Under the pieces are notes generated by a model that ran no database searches, was not told the DNA's origin, and saw only the letters and a list, made by a program, of their open reading frames with translations. Below, piece by piece: positions 1 to 11,058 of a DNA stretch of 64,000 bases; position 1 is the first letter of the stretch, and every line of letters begins with the position of its first letter. The translations under genes were made by a program, and so were the position numbers. This DNA comes from Sipunculus nudus (taxonomy: Eukaryota; Annelida; Sipuncula; Golfingiida; Sipunculidae), in assembly GCA_026874595.1 (NCBI GenBank), contig CM049314.1, positions 5,122,229-5,186,228 of the forward strand. Direction: 5' to 3'.

Positions 1-1750
1 TAGATTAGCGGTGAAAACATCTAACAATGCTGAACGTAATGCTTGCCCAATTTACATTTCAGGATTTATTCTACAGCAAGATCTAATTTTGATTAACCAT
101 GAGTTAAGATGTGTCATAGGTTATCTGCTTTATTCAGCAGTAGCTCGAAATTTAACAGCGATCAAGTGATAAGGCGATTCGCATGGTAGTGGATTCGGTG
201 ACGCTTTGAACGTTCCTTTGATGAATATCTTCCGCGAAACTTTTGTCAAAATGTTCTGAATGGGAAGATAAAAATCTATCCTCGCTGCGAGATAGCATGA
301 CACAAGAAATACGTCTAGCAAGGGAACAACCGAGTGACTCATTTTATGTGATATATTATGTTATACTCGGTTTGTCTCCTTGATTAACTTTTCTTGATAC
401 TTCCTATATTCGTCTAAATATGAGTTTTACTGGCGCGTCCGAGTTTTTCTGAGAGACTGATGAAAAAAAAAACTTCAGTTATTCTTTGAGAAAAAGACAT
501 AAGTAAAAGGTTTACGAGGCAGGCCAAGGAAGATCACTCCATTTCACGATGTGTCCATCAGTTGTCAGAATACTCGCATCCTTTCTTTCTTCGTTTTGTC
601 CGAATGTCAGGGTAAACACTGCGATAGTGTCAGTCTATAAAACAGATTTGTTGTTCACTGGGAATATTAACTTGTTTTGTATGATGCTAAAATCCACATT
701 AATCTTGATATTCAAATTCCGATAAAAAAAACCGTTCGATCAGTAAATAAAATCCTTTATTCTAAAGATATATCAGTTAAGAAACATTAAGGAAATTGTA
801 AATGAAAAATCTTGAATATCCTCGAACATATCCTATGATGAAATTCACATGTCATGTAGATAGGAATTGCTGTATCTTATTTATTTTGTTAGGTTGTTTT
901 AACTTATTCATTTCCTAGCATATGCACCTGAATAGGCTATGGATGTAATACTATAATAGGAAGTCTATATGTAATAACTATACAGCCTACATATAAAAGT
1001 GATCCTTTTCGCGAAACCAGGGTTTAGGTATATAGCTAGTGTGGGGTCTTTCTAATTTTGCACTTTAAACATAATTTCGATGATTTTATTAAAGATAGTT
1101 TGAAATGACAACTTTACATATTAAACTTTGACCTACTTTATATGAATGTGGTACTGCTTATAAGTTATAAGGCAAGGTATTTGTAATACCTAGGATACAA
1201 CAAACATTTTTCATAAACCGAATGCATGTCCCTTCAGATAAAGAAGTGTATTTTTTTCATCTAAATATATTTGGGTGAAATTTTATTAAAATGTATGCAT
1301 GACGTTTGAGCACAATATAATCAAAAAACCAAACAATAACGTATCATTCTTTCTCTAAAAACATATATAAAACGTTGTTACAACGTTATTAATAACTACC
1401 CTGGTCCAGCTCGTTGATTTACTGTTTGATTAAGTTGTCACAACGTTGTTACTATATTAAAATAGAAACGTTGCAGCATGACCTTATAGTCCCTTTTTTC
1501 TGAAAGTTTTGAAATGCGGTGTGCTAGCTGGGTGGTAATAATAGTTCTCGGTTTATATTCCATTTGGTAAAGAAATGTTCCGCTTCATTTTATGAGGGAA
1601 GAGAAGCGTCCATTTCATAAATATTCACACAACATTGTCTAATAAACAATAATATTTGTTCTTTACAATCTTGCATTCTTGGCTCAATTCTAAAATATTT
1701 CTCCCAGATTATCGCAGATAACATAATATAATGTATGATAAATTAGGCGG

Positions 1751-1754
<4 letters not shown>

Positions 1755-1806
<52 letters not shown>

Positions 1807-1816
1807 TATATATATA
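1755..1816. repeat. (TA)n microsatellite
   Basis: An almost uninterrupted TA dinucleotide tract of about 60 bp with one phase slip near 1799. It is one of about sixteen such tracts in the window. Confidence 0.95.
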
Positions 1817-3672
1817 GATTTGTGTTTACCTTGTTTTGATGTCAGTATAATCCCTTGCATTGGTGTGCATTAATTGGGTTATGTAAAACATATTGTAATC
1901 TTAAAACATCAAGACCGAGACTCTGGACAAACCTTTTGATGATGCATATGCCGCTAACAAAAAGTAATCAAATATTTATATATGAATCAAAAGTGAGATA
2001 GTTGTTTGTGGTCTTTGATACCAATCCATTGCATATGTCTACAACTGTACTTATTTCAGCTTTAAAAGACAAATGCATATAGGGAAATGTTATTGTAATT
2101 AAAAGGACAATCTAATATATTGCGAAGAACGCTCCAAAAATTATAATTTTACTGAAGGATACCCTACACAAAGAAAGCGTTGATTGACCTATCCACCACA
2201 GCTTAAATGCTCCGCCCTTTTAACTTACTACTATAATGAGCCCCCAAAACGCTCCTACACATATGGACTTCCATGCCCATGGTAGCGAGAGCTGATTATA
2301 ACAATAATGACTTCAGAAAGGGTGATTGCGCATGACGTCGTATTGACTGACGTGATCAACTGGTATCACCTGACCATTGTTTACTATATCGCATTCATAT
2401 ATGAACTGTGTTGCAGTATATTGGATTATTTGTCTCATACGAATTACGTGCCAGGTAAGACATTATTATTCACTCGGTAGTCTGAGGAATGGCTCCCGCA
2501 ACCTATAGCTTATAAACTTTTTATACTGTCTCCTTCGTATGATAAAATATCAAAAAAAAAACATGACGACATGGGTACTGGTAGTATTTAAAGACTACAC
2601 GTGTTCTGTTTGACAGAGCTCTGTCAAATTATGCAAAATTTTGGTTTTGTCAGATGATTGACGCTTTACAATGTTTAAGGTCACCTGATTGGTTGCTCCT
2701 TAGTCCCATGCTTATGTTTATTCATTGTATGAATATGCGATTAAGGTCGCATAGAGTTCATGGATAGGTCAATTTTTGCATATGGTCGCTACGTTCAAAT
2801 ATGCTAATGCCCGTGTGTTTTCCATAGCATATAATTACATATCTATGTGTTCGTATATAGGACATGCTACATGTTCGTAATAGTAACAAATATATATCGT
2901 TTTTACGTTCCGTATTTTTTTAATTTAATTTCCATCGATATAGATTAATTTTAGGTAACATTTGCTCTAATTATTAAATGGATACGGACCGCATCATATT
3001 TAATAATTTTCAAATTTTGACAATAGTTTTTACAAGTTGATGCAAGTCCCCTCTCGGGTGTGACTAAACCGATGACATTTGAATGGAGGGCGGGAAACAC
3101 AGAGTAGGAGAAGAAATGGATTTTATCATATCAATTATGTGTTGATGTAGAAAATCTTTTTTTTGTCCATCGTATATTTTAAGAGAAATATTATATACGA
3201 ATAGCTTTATTCAATGATGGTTAACATACCCTAGGGATCAAGGTCTCCTAATTGCGGTGATACGTGTGAGCAAGTACCCGGGGTCGCTCTTTCATATATA
3301 GACACAAGTCCTACTTTCGTATTTAATCTAATATTTGTATGATCTGTTCTAAGCTCCGGGAAATGGCTCTGTGATATGTTTAGGGTTACTTATACATTAT
3401 ATTATGGAAGCAAAATATATCTGGGTTAGGAATTAACGTTTCATTTTATCAATGTCTCAGGTAAAATTATTGAAATTATGATGCAGCTCAATTCTTTAAT
3501 GCTTTGCCTTTTTTTTATATAAGACGTACCTTAAGCGAACATGTTACATTTGTTTTAAATTATGTTGCAGCGTAAAACATTTTTACACAATGTATGTACA
3601 TATAGATTATAGATTATTATATAGATTATTTGCACGATATTGTTTTCAATGGACAAACACGGCTATTCCACG

Positions 3673-3674
<2 letters not shown>

Positions 3675-3731
<57 letters not shown>
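3675..3731. repeat. (TA)n microsatellite
   Basis: A TA dinucleotide tract of about 57 bp. It produces spurious Ile-Tyr repeat open frames on both strands, which are not genes. Confidence 0.95.
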
Positions 3732-3733
<2 letters not shown>

Positions 3734-4290
3734 CTTTTGGAAATAAAAGTTGGAATATGTCAACCTAGTGAAAAGGAAATCAAATGTGGTGGTCATGACG
3801 AACACCAAGATGAACATTAGATAAGATAAAGTATGATAACATTGACAATATCAGAATGGACTACATTTTATTGAGAATAAGCAAAGTCTAACAATAATAT
3901 GTACAACCAATAGCTTTGTACTTGTATATGTTTTCCTTAAACAGACCCTTGAACTATTTATACAAAATAACCAGGTGAAATGATAAAATAGGGATGCAAT
4001 ATATATCGGTATATAAAATCTTTCTATCAACCCTGAATGGGGGGGGGGATTCATCGATGTTGACTGTCATATGGTAACTTGTGTGGCTTGTGTCTAATTT
4101 TCTGAGTGAACATGTGTAAACGTATGTCATTTGAGGCGTAACTGTCTATATGCCATTCGATATATACCGTAAAGAAGATAAATATCACAGAAAGACGTTT
4201 ATACGCAACTTTCAGTAATGAATCATAACTGAAGTAATGAAGTAAATGTTTAAATAGAATCATCTCAAACACTGGCCCTTCCATAAAACC

Positions 4291-4296
4291 TTTATT
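4291..4296 (-). terminator. Polyadenylation signal of lectin gene A
   Basis: On the minus strand this reads AATAAA, starting 15 nt past the TAG stop of gene A. It is a canonical poly(A) signal in a very short 3' UTR, provided the stop at 4311 is the true end. Confidence 0.6.
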
Positions 4297-4310
4297 AAAG
4301 TCAAATATAA

Positions 4311-4444
4311 CTATATCTCACAGATGAACCAATATGCCTGGTTGCAGGGACCAACAGTCCAGGTATAGTTATCATGCGGATAAAGTCCACCACAGTGATA
4401 GTTCGTGTTGCTTGCATAGGTGGGAGAAAAATACTCGTATCCGT
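4311..4444 (-). CDS. Gene A exon 5: CTLD C-terminal third
   Basis: The exon starts after acceptor TAATTTCAG in phase 1 and ends at TAG. It encodes GYEYFSPTY, HCGGLYPHDNYTWTVGPC and the WFICE terminus, matching the last two conserved CTLD cysteines. The region that normally carries WND reads NYTW instead. Confidence 0.88.
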
Positions 4445-7400
4445 CTGAAATTAGGAAATACAATTTAAAGGTAAAATACACATCATTTAAAGGGCACAGT
4501 ACACACTGTAGGCAGAACAAACTGATTTCTTTAATGTTACTGTGATAATCATCCCCTTGTTGGTCGACCTGTTTGCATGATGAAAGCACCAGGAAACATT
4601 GTCAAATGTTTATAATTATCATGGTTTTATTCATTTTTTTTCGAAATGATTAATAATATTATAGGTGACAGAGTGATTGACCTGTGTCGTGCAACAACAA
4701 ACGTCTTGACCATCCATCATATTTACACCTCTGTTGTAGGGCATATGACACGATAAAATAAATTACCAGCGATTCGGTTTTCCATTTGGGTCTGCGTTTT
4801 TATTTGCAAAAGTCATTACACAAAGAGCTCCCCCCAAAAAAACTGTACCAGTTTTAAAATAATGTTAGCATTTTGGTACACTATGCAGACTACGTATCGA
4901 TGATTGTCCGATCATGTTAGGTTAGTATGATATTGAATTCAATGTAAGAGAAATATTGATATGGCTCAGCAATAAACCAAACAGAGGGGAATATACAACA
5001 ACGTCACCAGAAACCAGACGGTCAGGTTCCCCTTGCTTCACCCAGCGGAAAGTGCCTGTGCTTCCCTCGTCCGTCAGGGCTATCCATAAACCTTCCCAAT
5101 CGCTGTCCCCGAGAGGAGCCGGCATTACGTCTATGTAGATTCATAGGAAAGAGTAGTAAAAACTTGTCTTAAGCGCTTTCTTGGATTTAGCGTTATATAT
5201 ACATATAACGATTTTGAGAGGTTTACACTTTGCTGTTATCCGCCAATCTCTCTGCTTAGTTTTTTTTCTAAGAACAAGAATATCATTGGCATAGTTGTCC
5301 GGTATCACAAAGGTTCAAACTACAGAAAATATATTAAACACATTTCTTCCAAGTCAAAAGGAAACATTAAAACCACATGGAGGGCAGATAATACATGACT
5401 AAACATGTAATAAAACCTACCATAATTGTCGAGGTGATACTGTCTGGCGAAGTGTTGTTTTTCGGCTGAATCAATGATGGCCAAATCACCGCCTTCGTCT
5501 TGACAGTAGGTGCGGGCTTTGTACCATGATTTCCTCAAACCCGAATCCTGATTGATTGGAATCCTGTAGCAGCTTCCGGCAAAGTACAGGTACTGCACAG
5601 GACACTGTATGCATAAAAATAGTTAAAACATATCAAAATAACTCGATACAGTTATCCAGAGAGACGATAGGTTATCTAATGGATTATTATTATCGAAAAC
5701 AACTAGCCTAACTATAGTCATTTAATGTAAAAAGTCATAAGAATAGATTAAATGATATAAATTAATAAATCTCTGGCATGCAAACAGGAGGTCTTGCGTT
5801 GAAAAGGTTATTTCATTTAAAGGTACCTTTAATGAACATAATTCTTGATAATCCATAGCCGTTGATGCCGCAGTTATGCGAAAAAAATCATCTGTTGTAC
5901 AATTTGATAAAATAACGATTAAACAAGTGAAAGACTAGTTGAATCAATTCTACATCAAAACGTCAAACACTCAATTTTTAAAGTTAAAATTACACATAAA
6001 TATTATTGTTATTTTAGCTTGATGTTTTTCAGCAACCTTTCATGCTTATGTTTTAAAGCAACAGGGCGAAGCAGAGCTGATCATATTGCCGTTTTTGGCT
6101 ATATGTCTGTACAATCTATTGCAAATTATGAAATAACGGGTGTTTCGCTGAATGAATTATGCCTCTTTATAAACTAATATAGCCATGATTTATTTGGGTA
6201 TTGTTTTGTATATATGTCTTTCTGTCCGATTACAGGTTACTTTTGTCAATGACTGGTCATAAAATGTGACATGTTCCCCTTTTTGTTGTTACATCACATC
6301 GCGTTCTACCAAAAACCTTTATCCTCCAACATATAATTAACAAACGTTATGCTGCATTGTCAGTTTATTATTAGATTGTTGCTCAATTATGAATCTTATG
6401 TTATTCAAAGTATGATCCAAATGTGAAAACGTGTTGTGGATAAAATTAGTAATATTCTTTTTTTGGGCGGGGGCATGTTAAGTAAGTATGAGTAAAATGT
6501 AAAGTATGGGGGTATAAGCCGTTAAACAACACAGTTAGTTCAGGGTAAGCAGTTTGCTTTGATTATTTAAAATAGTTACAGAGCCCTTTTAGTGCCGGAG
6601 AGCAGCATCAGGAAACAGTGGACATATCAGTTATGATAAACACGTTTTGAAGTTCATAGAGACGTTAAAGGGATTAGAAAAACAAAACGTGGGGCCGTTA
6701 CATAAACAATCTTCTAAGATGGCGCCAGAGAAGTCTGGTGAGGTAAGTACATGCGGGAAAAGCCTGCTCTATTCGAACCCTTCGAATGTTTTGTATAGCC
6801 ATTCGAATTAAGTCAGGCCACGGGCATCAGCTTACTTCTATCAAACAGTATTTATTTATGTTTTAAACGTATTTAAGTTCGACACCTATACAAATGTGTG
6901 TGATTTCAGGCTTGCCGATTTTCATCAACAAAAACTTGCAGGCCTGCTAGGGATGTTTATCGACAAGGTTCAACAAACAAATTAGTTTTAGTACTAAGTC
7001 GTAAGTCTTGTGATAGGCGTTGTGGTTAGTGTATCGCATATATATTAGAAAAACCATAACAAGTGAGTAAATGGAAGAAAATGAATGGTTTTCGCCTTGA
7101 CGTTTGTTACACCACATTCGTTTTTTTTTTTTCACTGTATCAACAAATACAACTGCGATAAAACATTTGACGTTAAAGTCTATCTTTTCTCTATTGTCGC
7201 TATTTCCTGTGACTGAAGTGAATACCTCTTCATAATTTTAATCAAGATATAGCAATATAGATCATTGACAGACGATAATATATTTTGAATATTTTTTAAA
7301 TGCGCCAATTTTGCAGTGACGGATACCCAAAACGATAATAACATGTGATGTCATTAAGATAACATTTTTGTCTTGTTGGGCCTATTTTTTTATGTTCTTT

Positions 7401-8218
7401 TTGTGAAATAAATGCGTGAAAATCAAGTCGTGACTGTTATTTGTACCTTAAACCTTGATACATATGACAATGAAATTTAAAAATATTGAGTGGAATTCAT
7501 ACCTGAGGTTGTATCACATTGGAAGTCGTACCCAAACTGGTTTCTGAGGAAACTGTATTCTGGTCCAGCGCTTCAGTTGTTATCAGTGAAGTGTCTCCCA
7601 GACCTGTCGAAAACCTCCCAGCGTCTTCTGGAGCCTTGGTAAGATAACATTAATATACTTCATTCAATGTATATGGTTTTAAGGGGAGTTTTCTTAAGTG
7701 TGCATTATTACATTTCTTTGCTAATGAAAAATATAATAAATATTTTGCAATTATTTATCTTAATCGATTTTGCAGTTTTCCAAAAATACAGCGAATAGTA
7801 AATTTAATGAGGAAAATTATAAAGCTTTCCCTTTCATTTCTGGTAGTAGAAGTGTAAATTATATTTTTTTTCATGTTTTTCTTCATAAACATTACTTAAT
7901 GTGTAAACTTACCACTTCAAAGAACCTGCAGCCAACGGTAGCCCTCATCAAAGGTTCACTTGAGCTGATATTGAACAGGGTACACAGGCTCAGCCATCTA
8001 TCTGCGGTTGGCGCAAAGTTGAAACTTTGACAAGTAGAAATGTAAAGGCATAACCTGGCACAGCGACTAACGGATCGGACTCTCTCCTGATGGATATTGT
8101 CGGTAACCATACATTTTCCGACATATTCTGGAACTCTGATAAAATGTCTTCTCTTAAGTTCAAAAGAACTTGACGATCCAAGAAACAACAAGAAGAACAC
8201 GATAATGCAACAGGCCAT
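4311..8218 (-). CDS. Lectin gene A: secreted PAN/apple plus C-type lectin protein
   Basis: This is a five-exon gene: 8218-7913, 7634-7503, 5604-5421, 5130-5008 and 4444-4311. It encodes 292 aa, with intron phases 0,0,1,1. The product begins with a hydrophobic signal peptide (MACCIIVFFLLFLG). A PAN/apple-like domain with six cysteines follows (about residues 20-100), then a 44-residue Ser/Thr-rich linker, then a CTLD (about residues 147-292) with WIALT, a GEPDR loop and terminal CNQAYWFICE. C-type lectin domains bind carbohydrates or proteins, often calcium-dependently, and mollusc PAN/CTLD proteins are usually read as secreted recognition molecules. The sequence shows EPD but no WND motif, so classic calcium-site-2 sugar binding is doubtful. 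I chose the Met at 8218 because the more upstream Met at 8254 overlaps a TATA-like motif, and because this choice gives a length close to paralogue B (290 aa). The exon model is my own reading of splice sites, and extra small exons are possible. Confidence 0.85.
5008..5130 (-). CDS. Gene A exon 4: CTLD middle, EPD loop
   Basis: The exon is 123 nt, acceptor CTACATAG, donor GTGACG, phase 1 on both sides. It encodes MPAPLGDSDWEGLWIALT and FRWVKQGEPDRLVSG. WIAL corresponds to the CTLD WIGL core and EPD to the long-loop EPN/QPD position. It has the same length as the equivalent exon of gene B. Confidence 0.9.
5421..5604 (-). CDS. Gene A exon 3: CTLD N-terminal part
   Basis: The exon is 184 nt, acceptor GCATACAG, donor GTAGGT, phase 0 in and phase 1 out. 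It starts with Cys-Pro, typical of long-form CTLDs, and carries GSCYRIP, SWYKARTYCQ and GGDLAIIDS. The equivalent exon of gene B has exactly the same length. Confidence 0.9.
5605..7502 (-). other. Intron 2 of gene A
   Basis: This is a 1.9 kb AT-rich intron between the linker and CTLD exons. I saw no further Thr-rich or Cys-rich exon in it. On the opposite strand, 6719-6742 reads ATG plus seven codons followed directly by a GTAAGT donor, discussed among the findings. Confidence 0.6.
7503..7634 (-). CDS. Gene A exon 2: Ser/Thr-rich linker
   Basis: The exon is 132 nt (44 codons), phase 0 on both sides, acceptor CTTACCAAG and donor GTATGA. It encodes a low-complexity stretch with TSLITTEALDQNTVSSETS and no cysteine, probably an O-glycosylated spacer between the PAN and lectin domains. 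As a symmetrical exon it can be gained, lost or skipped without changing frame. Confidence 0.75.
7913..8218 (-). CDS. Gene A exon 1: signal peptide and PAN/apple domain
   Basis: The exon ends at a strong GTAAGT donor in phase 0. The hydrophobic leader is followed by HFIRVPEYVGKC, the pattern RCARLCLYISTCQSFNF, then LCTLF and GCRFFE. The six-cysteine spacing matches a PAN/apple fold and the first exon of gene B. The frame is open upstream to 8254, so a slightly longer N terminus cannot be excluded. Confidence 0.85.
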
Positions 8219-8254
8219 TTTTCTCCATGGATATCTGACCATTTCATGTAACAT

Positions 8255-8266
8255 CTATATATAAAG
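8255..8266 (-). promoter_or_regulatory. TATA-like motif of gene A
   Basis: The minus strand reads CTTTATATATAG about 40 nt upstream of the chosen start codon. Initiation about 25-30 nt downstream would fall near 8230, which fits a start at 8218 rather than 8254. The call rests on position and sequence only. Confidence 0.45.
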
Positions 8267-8788
8267 AGCGCTCTCTTAGTGTGTCATAGATCCTTAACTC
8301 CAGTTGCATGTTATAGTATTGAAAATACAACAAAGAAATAACACAACTTCTGTTCTTTTTTTTTTTTTTTAAATGTAAGTCGATACGAGGTATATAACGT
8401 CTGATTCTTGAGGAGCCAGAAATGACAAAAGAATAAATGAGAGTGATTAATACGTGTTCTTATGAGGTACATGTCTTAGGACATGTTATCGAACTCTTAT
8501 AGATCCCCGCCTTGGGTGACAATGCATCCGATCTTTCCTCGAACAATAATTCTTTCTTCCCTTGTGTGATACAGACACAGATTGAGTGTCGTTGTCTAGC
8601 ATATATTTCATTTGATTTATCTGTAATCCTTTTTCCTTTAGACCAGTGCCGCATGGATTGAATTATTTGTTCGCGACAGAACAGAAATAGGAAGCGGCTT
8701 AATCTTAGGTCCCATTAATTTGAAATGGATTGTGATACACCCTAATATTGATTGTGTATTACGAAAGGTTCCTCAGGTACTTTGGGAG
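8267..8788. other. Upstream region of gene A, no gene seen
   Basis: This is the 5' flank of lectin gene A up to the first inverted transposon copy. I saw no splice-bounded coding exon and no recognisable element in it. Confidence 0.5.
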
Positions 8789-8938
8789 ATCGCCAGGGGC
8801 GTAGCCAGGATTGAGGGAGGGGAGGAGGCCATCATCAGTGGCGGAGCCAGAAATTCGAAAACGGGGGGGGGGGGCGGGGGGGGCGCTAATCTGCATGTAT
8901 GGGTACTATGAAAACAGTTATATATACGTGTATATCCA

Positions 8939-8939
8939 C

Positions 8940-8983
<44 letters not shown>
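8939..8983. repeat. (TA)n microsatellite inside transposon copy 1
   Basis: A TA tract of about 45 bp at the same internal position as the tract at 17073-17115 in copy 2. Confidence 0.9.
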
Positions 8984-8985
<2 letters not shown>

Positions 8986-9776
8986 CTATTAATAATAATA
9001 TTATTATTACTATACGTTATATATTTAAGTGTATGCAAATATGATTTTTTTTTTATTTTCATTTATGAACCATGGTTTCATTAAGGTTAGTTACAGGTAC
9101 ATGGGGAGGGTGTGGGACGGGGTATCCCTCTCCCATATTTCTCCCCCAAGGTAAAAAGGTCATTTTGAGGCATTTTCACCCCGAAAAAATGAGGATTTCC
9201 TGTTCCTGAAAAACTGTTCCTTTATGTCTTTGCATTATGTAGTCAAACTGTAGAGATATTTAATATTTATATTTCTTCAAAATAAGGATATAAAATTTCA
9301 GTCGTTTTCAAATAGATCAATGACGCAAAGGCGCATTTACATTTGTAACTTGCAAAATATTATCTTTTAATTGTAATGCTCGGAGTAAAATAACTGTTAT
9401 GTTGAAGTCTCATGTTAAACTTTACAGGGTTTCGTGGTCTCGACAACACACAGGACTCCTAAGAGCAAAGACCGCGAGTTTGAGTACTGGTATCACCACG
9501 TTCGTGAGATTGTTCACGGTCGACCCCAACCACGGCCTGTTGTTCTGCAGCTGTTCATAAATATCCTTATGCTCAACTTATTAATTTGATAATAATAAAC
9601 TGCAGATAACTTTAATAAAATCTAATTGATAATTAATAAAAAAATATAAAAAAAGAAAATTAATCACGAAAATTGGGAAATTAGATAAAATGAGAGATAT
9701 TGCAGCTCAACAGGGGTCCGCGCGCCGAAGGCGCCCCCTCTCGATCCGCCACTGATTGCAAAGGCAATTCAATGCG

Positions 9777-9822
<46 letters not shown>
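9777..9822. repeat. (TA)n microsatellite inside transposon copy 1
   Basis: The second internal TA tract, followed by a short TTAGTA repeat. It corresponds to the tract at 16218-16259 in copy 2. Confidence 0.9.
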
Positions 9823-9825
<3 letters not shown>

Positions 9826-10514
9826 TATTAGTATTAGATTAAGTGCAATTCCGGAAGGACGGCGAGTACTGGAAGCGACCGCGGGGGGGGGGGGGGGAGG
9901 GGGGGCATGGCCCCCTGCGGCCCCCCTCTGGCTACGCCCCTGATCGCGAGGAAAATCTCAGGGTTTTACATTCATTGTAAATATCTGTTATCGATGTTAA
10001 ATGATTTCACATTTTTTGTAATGAATTCATCTATATTTTTTATACGTCGAACCGGATATGATCCTTTAGAAGAGTTACGTTGATCAGATTTCCATTAGCT
10101 GTATTGTAATTCTCAATCGTCTTTTAATTACATCGCAGGGCTATGAATATTAAAATTGTCAAATGAGAGGTCAAAAGATGCTGTCAAACAAATATTTTAT
10201 CTGCTCCAGGGTCGTAAGCATTCAAAGGGTAAGTAGTACACTGAGTTTTAAGACCAGTTTAGCTGTTTTGTAGTACTTTGATGAGACTTTAAAAATACAA
10301 AACATTGCTTCATCTTCTCAGGCGGATCCACCAGGATATTTAACGGCAAGACCAGCTAATCAAGAAAAAAAATAGAAATGGAAAAACAAGTAGACTTTCT
10401 CTTTGGATGATTTAATTATTTATACATGTGACAGAACAGAGTTATCGATTATCGAGCGGCAATATGCAGGTTCTTAGAAAAGTGTTCTAAATTGCAAATT
10501 GGTTCGGAATCCAT

Positions 10515-10575
10515 TGTAGTTCAGTGGCAGAGCAGAGTACTGTCATTCGGAAGGTCATGATTTGCACTGAGCATT
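10515..10575 (+). repeat. Degenerate tRNA-like segment
   Basis: GTAGTTCAGTGGCAGAGC resembles the D-arm/A-box of a tRNA. A weak B-box-like GGTCATGATTTGCACT follows about 35 nt later. The T-arm consensus is not preserved, so this is at best a decayed tRNA-derived repeat. Confidence 0.3.
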
Positions 10576-11002
10576 GTGATATACTTATTTCTTTTGACAA
10601 CATATGTTTCGTTTATTTGAATGGTTTTTGACACTTGAGCTTGCTGTCCAATGAATATTGAATTTTGAAGAAATATAAGAAAAAGGATAATTTTAGGTCC
10701 TTCTATGATGTTGCTATCAAATAATATGGGACATTTAGATGCTGTCATGCCTGAAGCATTGTTTGTAAAACTTGGGCGCCAGTTGGTGTTTGATACCTGT
10801 TAACTGTTAAGCGTCGAAAACGTTTAAGTGGTATCGAACGACGAGTGTTAGGTGTCTGTCCTCAAGGGGTTAAAAATGCAGGTCAGACTTACTGTAATGT
10901 TTGAAACTATCTGAAAACTCGTAGGGACGGATGTTTTCGTTTGTCGAATAATGTTGTTCGAACACATTCCAAAGAAAATATTTATTTATATCGAAAACGG
11001 CT

Positions 11003-11004
<2 letters not shown>

Positions 11005-11055
<51 letters not shown>
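11005..11055. repeat. (TA)n microsatellite
   Basis: An uninterrupted TA tract of about 50 bp. Confidence 0.95.

Positions 11056-11058
<3 letters not shown>

Larger units (their letters stand above)
1..4290. other. Non-coding AT-rich stretch downstream of lectin gene A
   Basis: I recognise no gene here. The stretch holds two long (TA)n tracts (listed separately). A small cluster of AACGTT palindromic motifs lies at about 1371-1475, where ACGTTGTTACAACGTT-like words recur several times and may be a worn short inverted-repeat element. The open frames present are short, lack splice signals, and several simply read through the TA tract. Confidence 0.6.
8794..9942 (+). mobile_element. Non-autonomous DNA transposon, copy 1 (CAGGGGCGTAGCCAG ends)
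   Basis: The element is 1149 bp and starts and ends with perfect 15-bp inverted termini, CAGGGGCGTAGCCAG and CTGGCTACGCCCCTG. It is flanked by the 5-bp direct repeat ATCGC at 8789-8793 and 9943-9947. It encodes no transposase. CAGGG ends suggest a hAT-like group. A 5-bp duplication is unusual for hAT, although I recall hAT subgroups with 5 bp. A second pair of hAT-like ends lies inside (CAGTGGCGGAGCCAG at 8836 and GATCCGCCACTG ending at 9754), so the unit seems nested or composite. It also carries two TA tracts and a short SINE-like piece at about 9503-9527. Copy 2 lies inverted at 16109-17262. Confidence 0.88.

Noticed and set aside
7990-8247. An 85-codon frame overlapping lectin gene A exon 1
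   Set aside because: It is an out-of-frame shadow of the PAN exon. The real frame has the signal peptide, cysteines and donor in phase.
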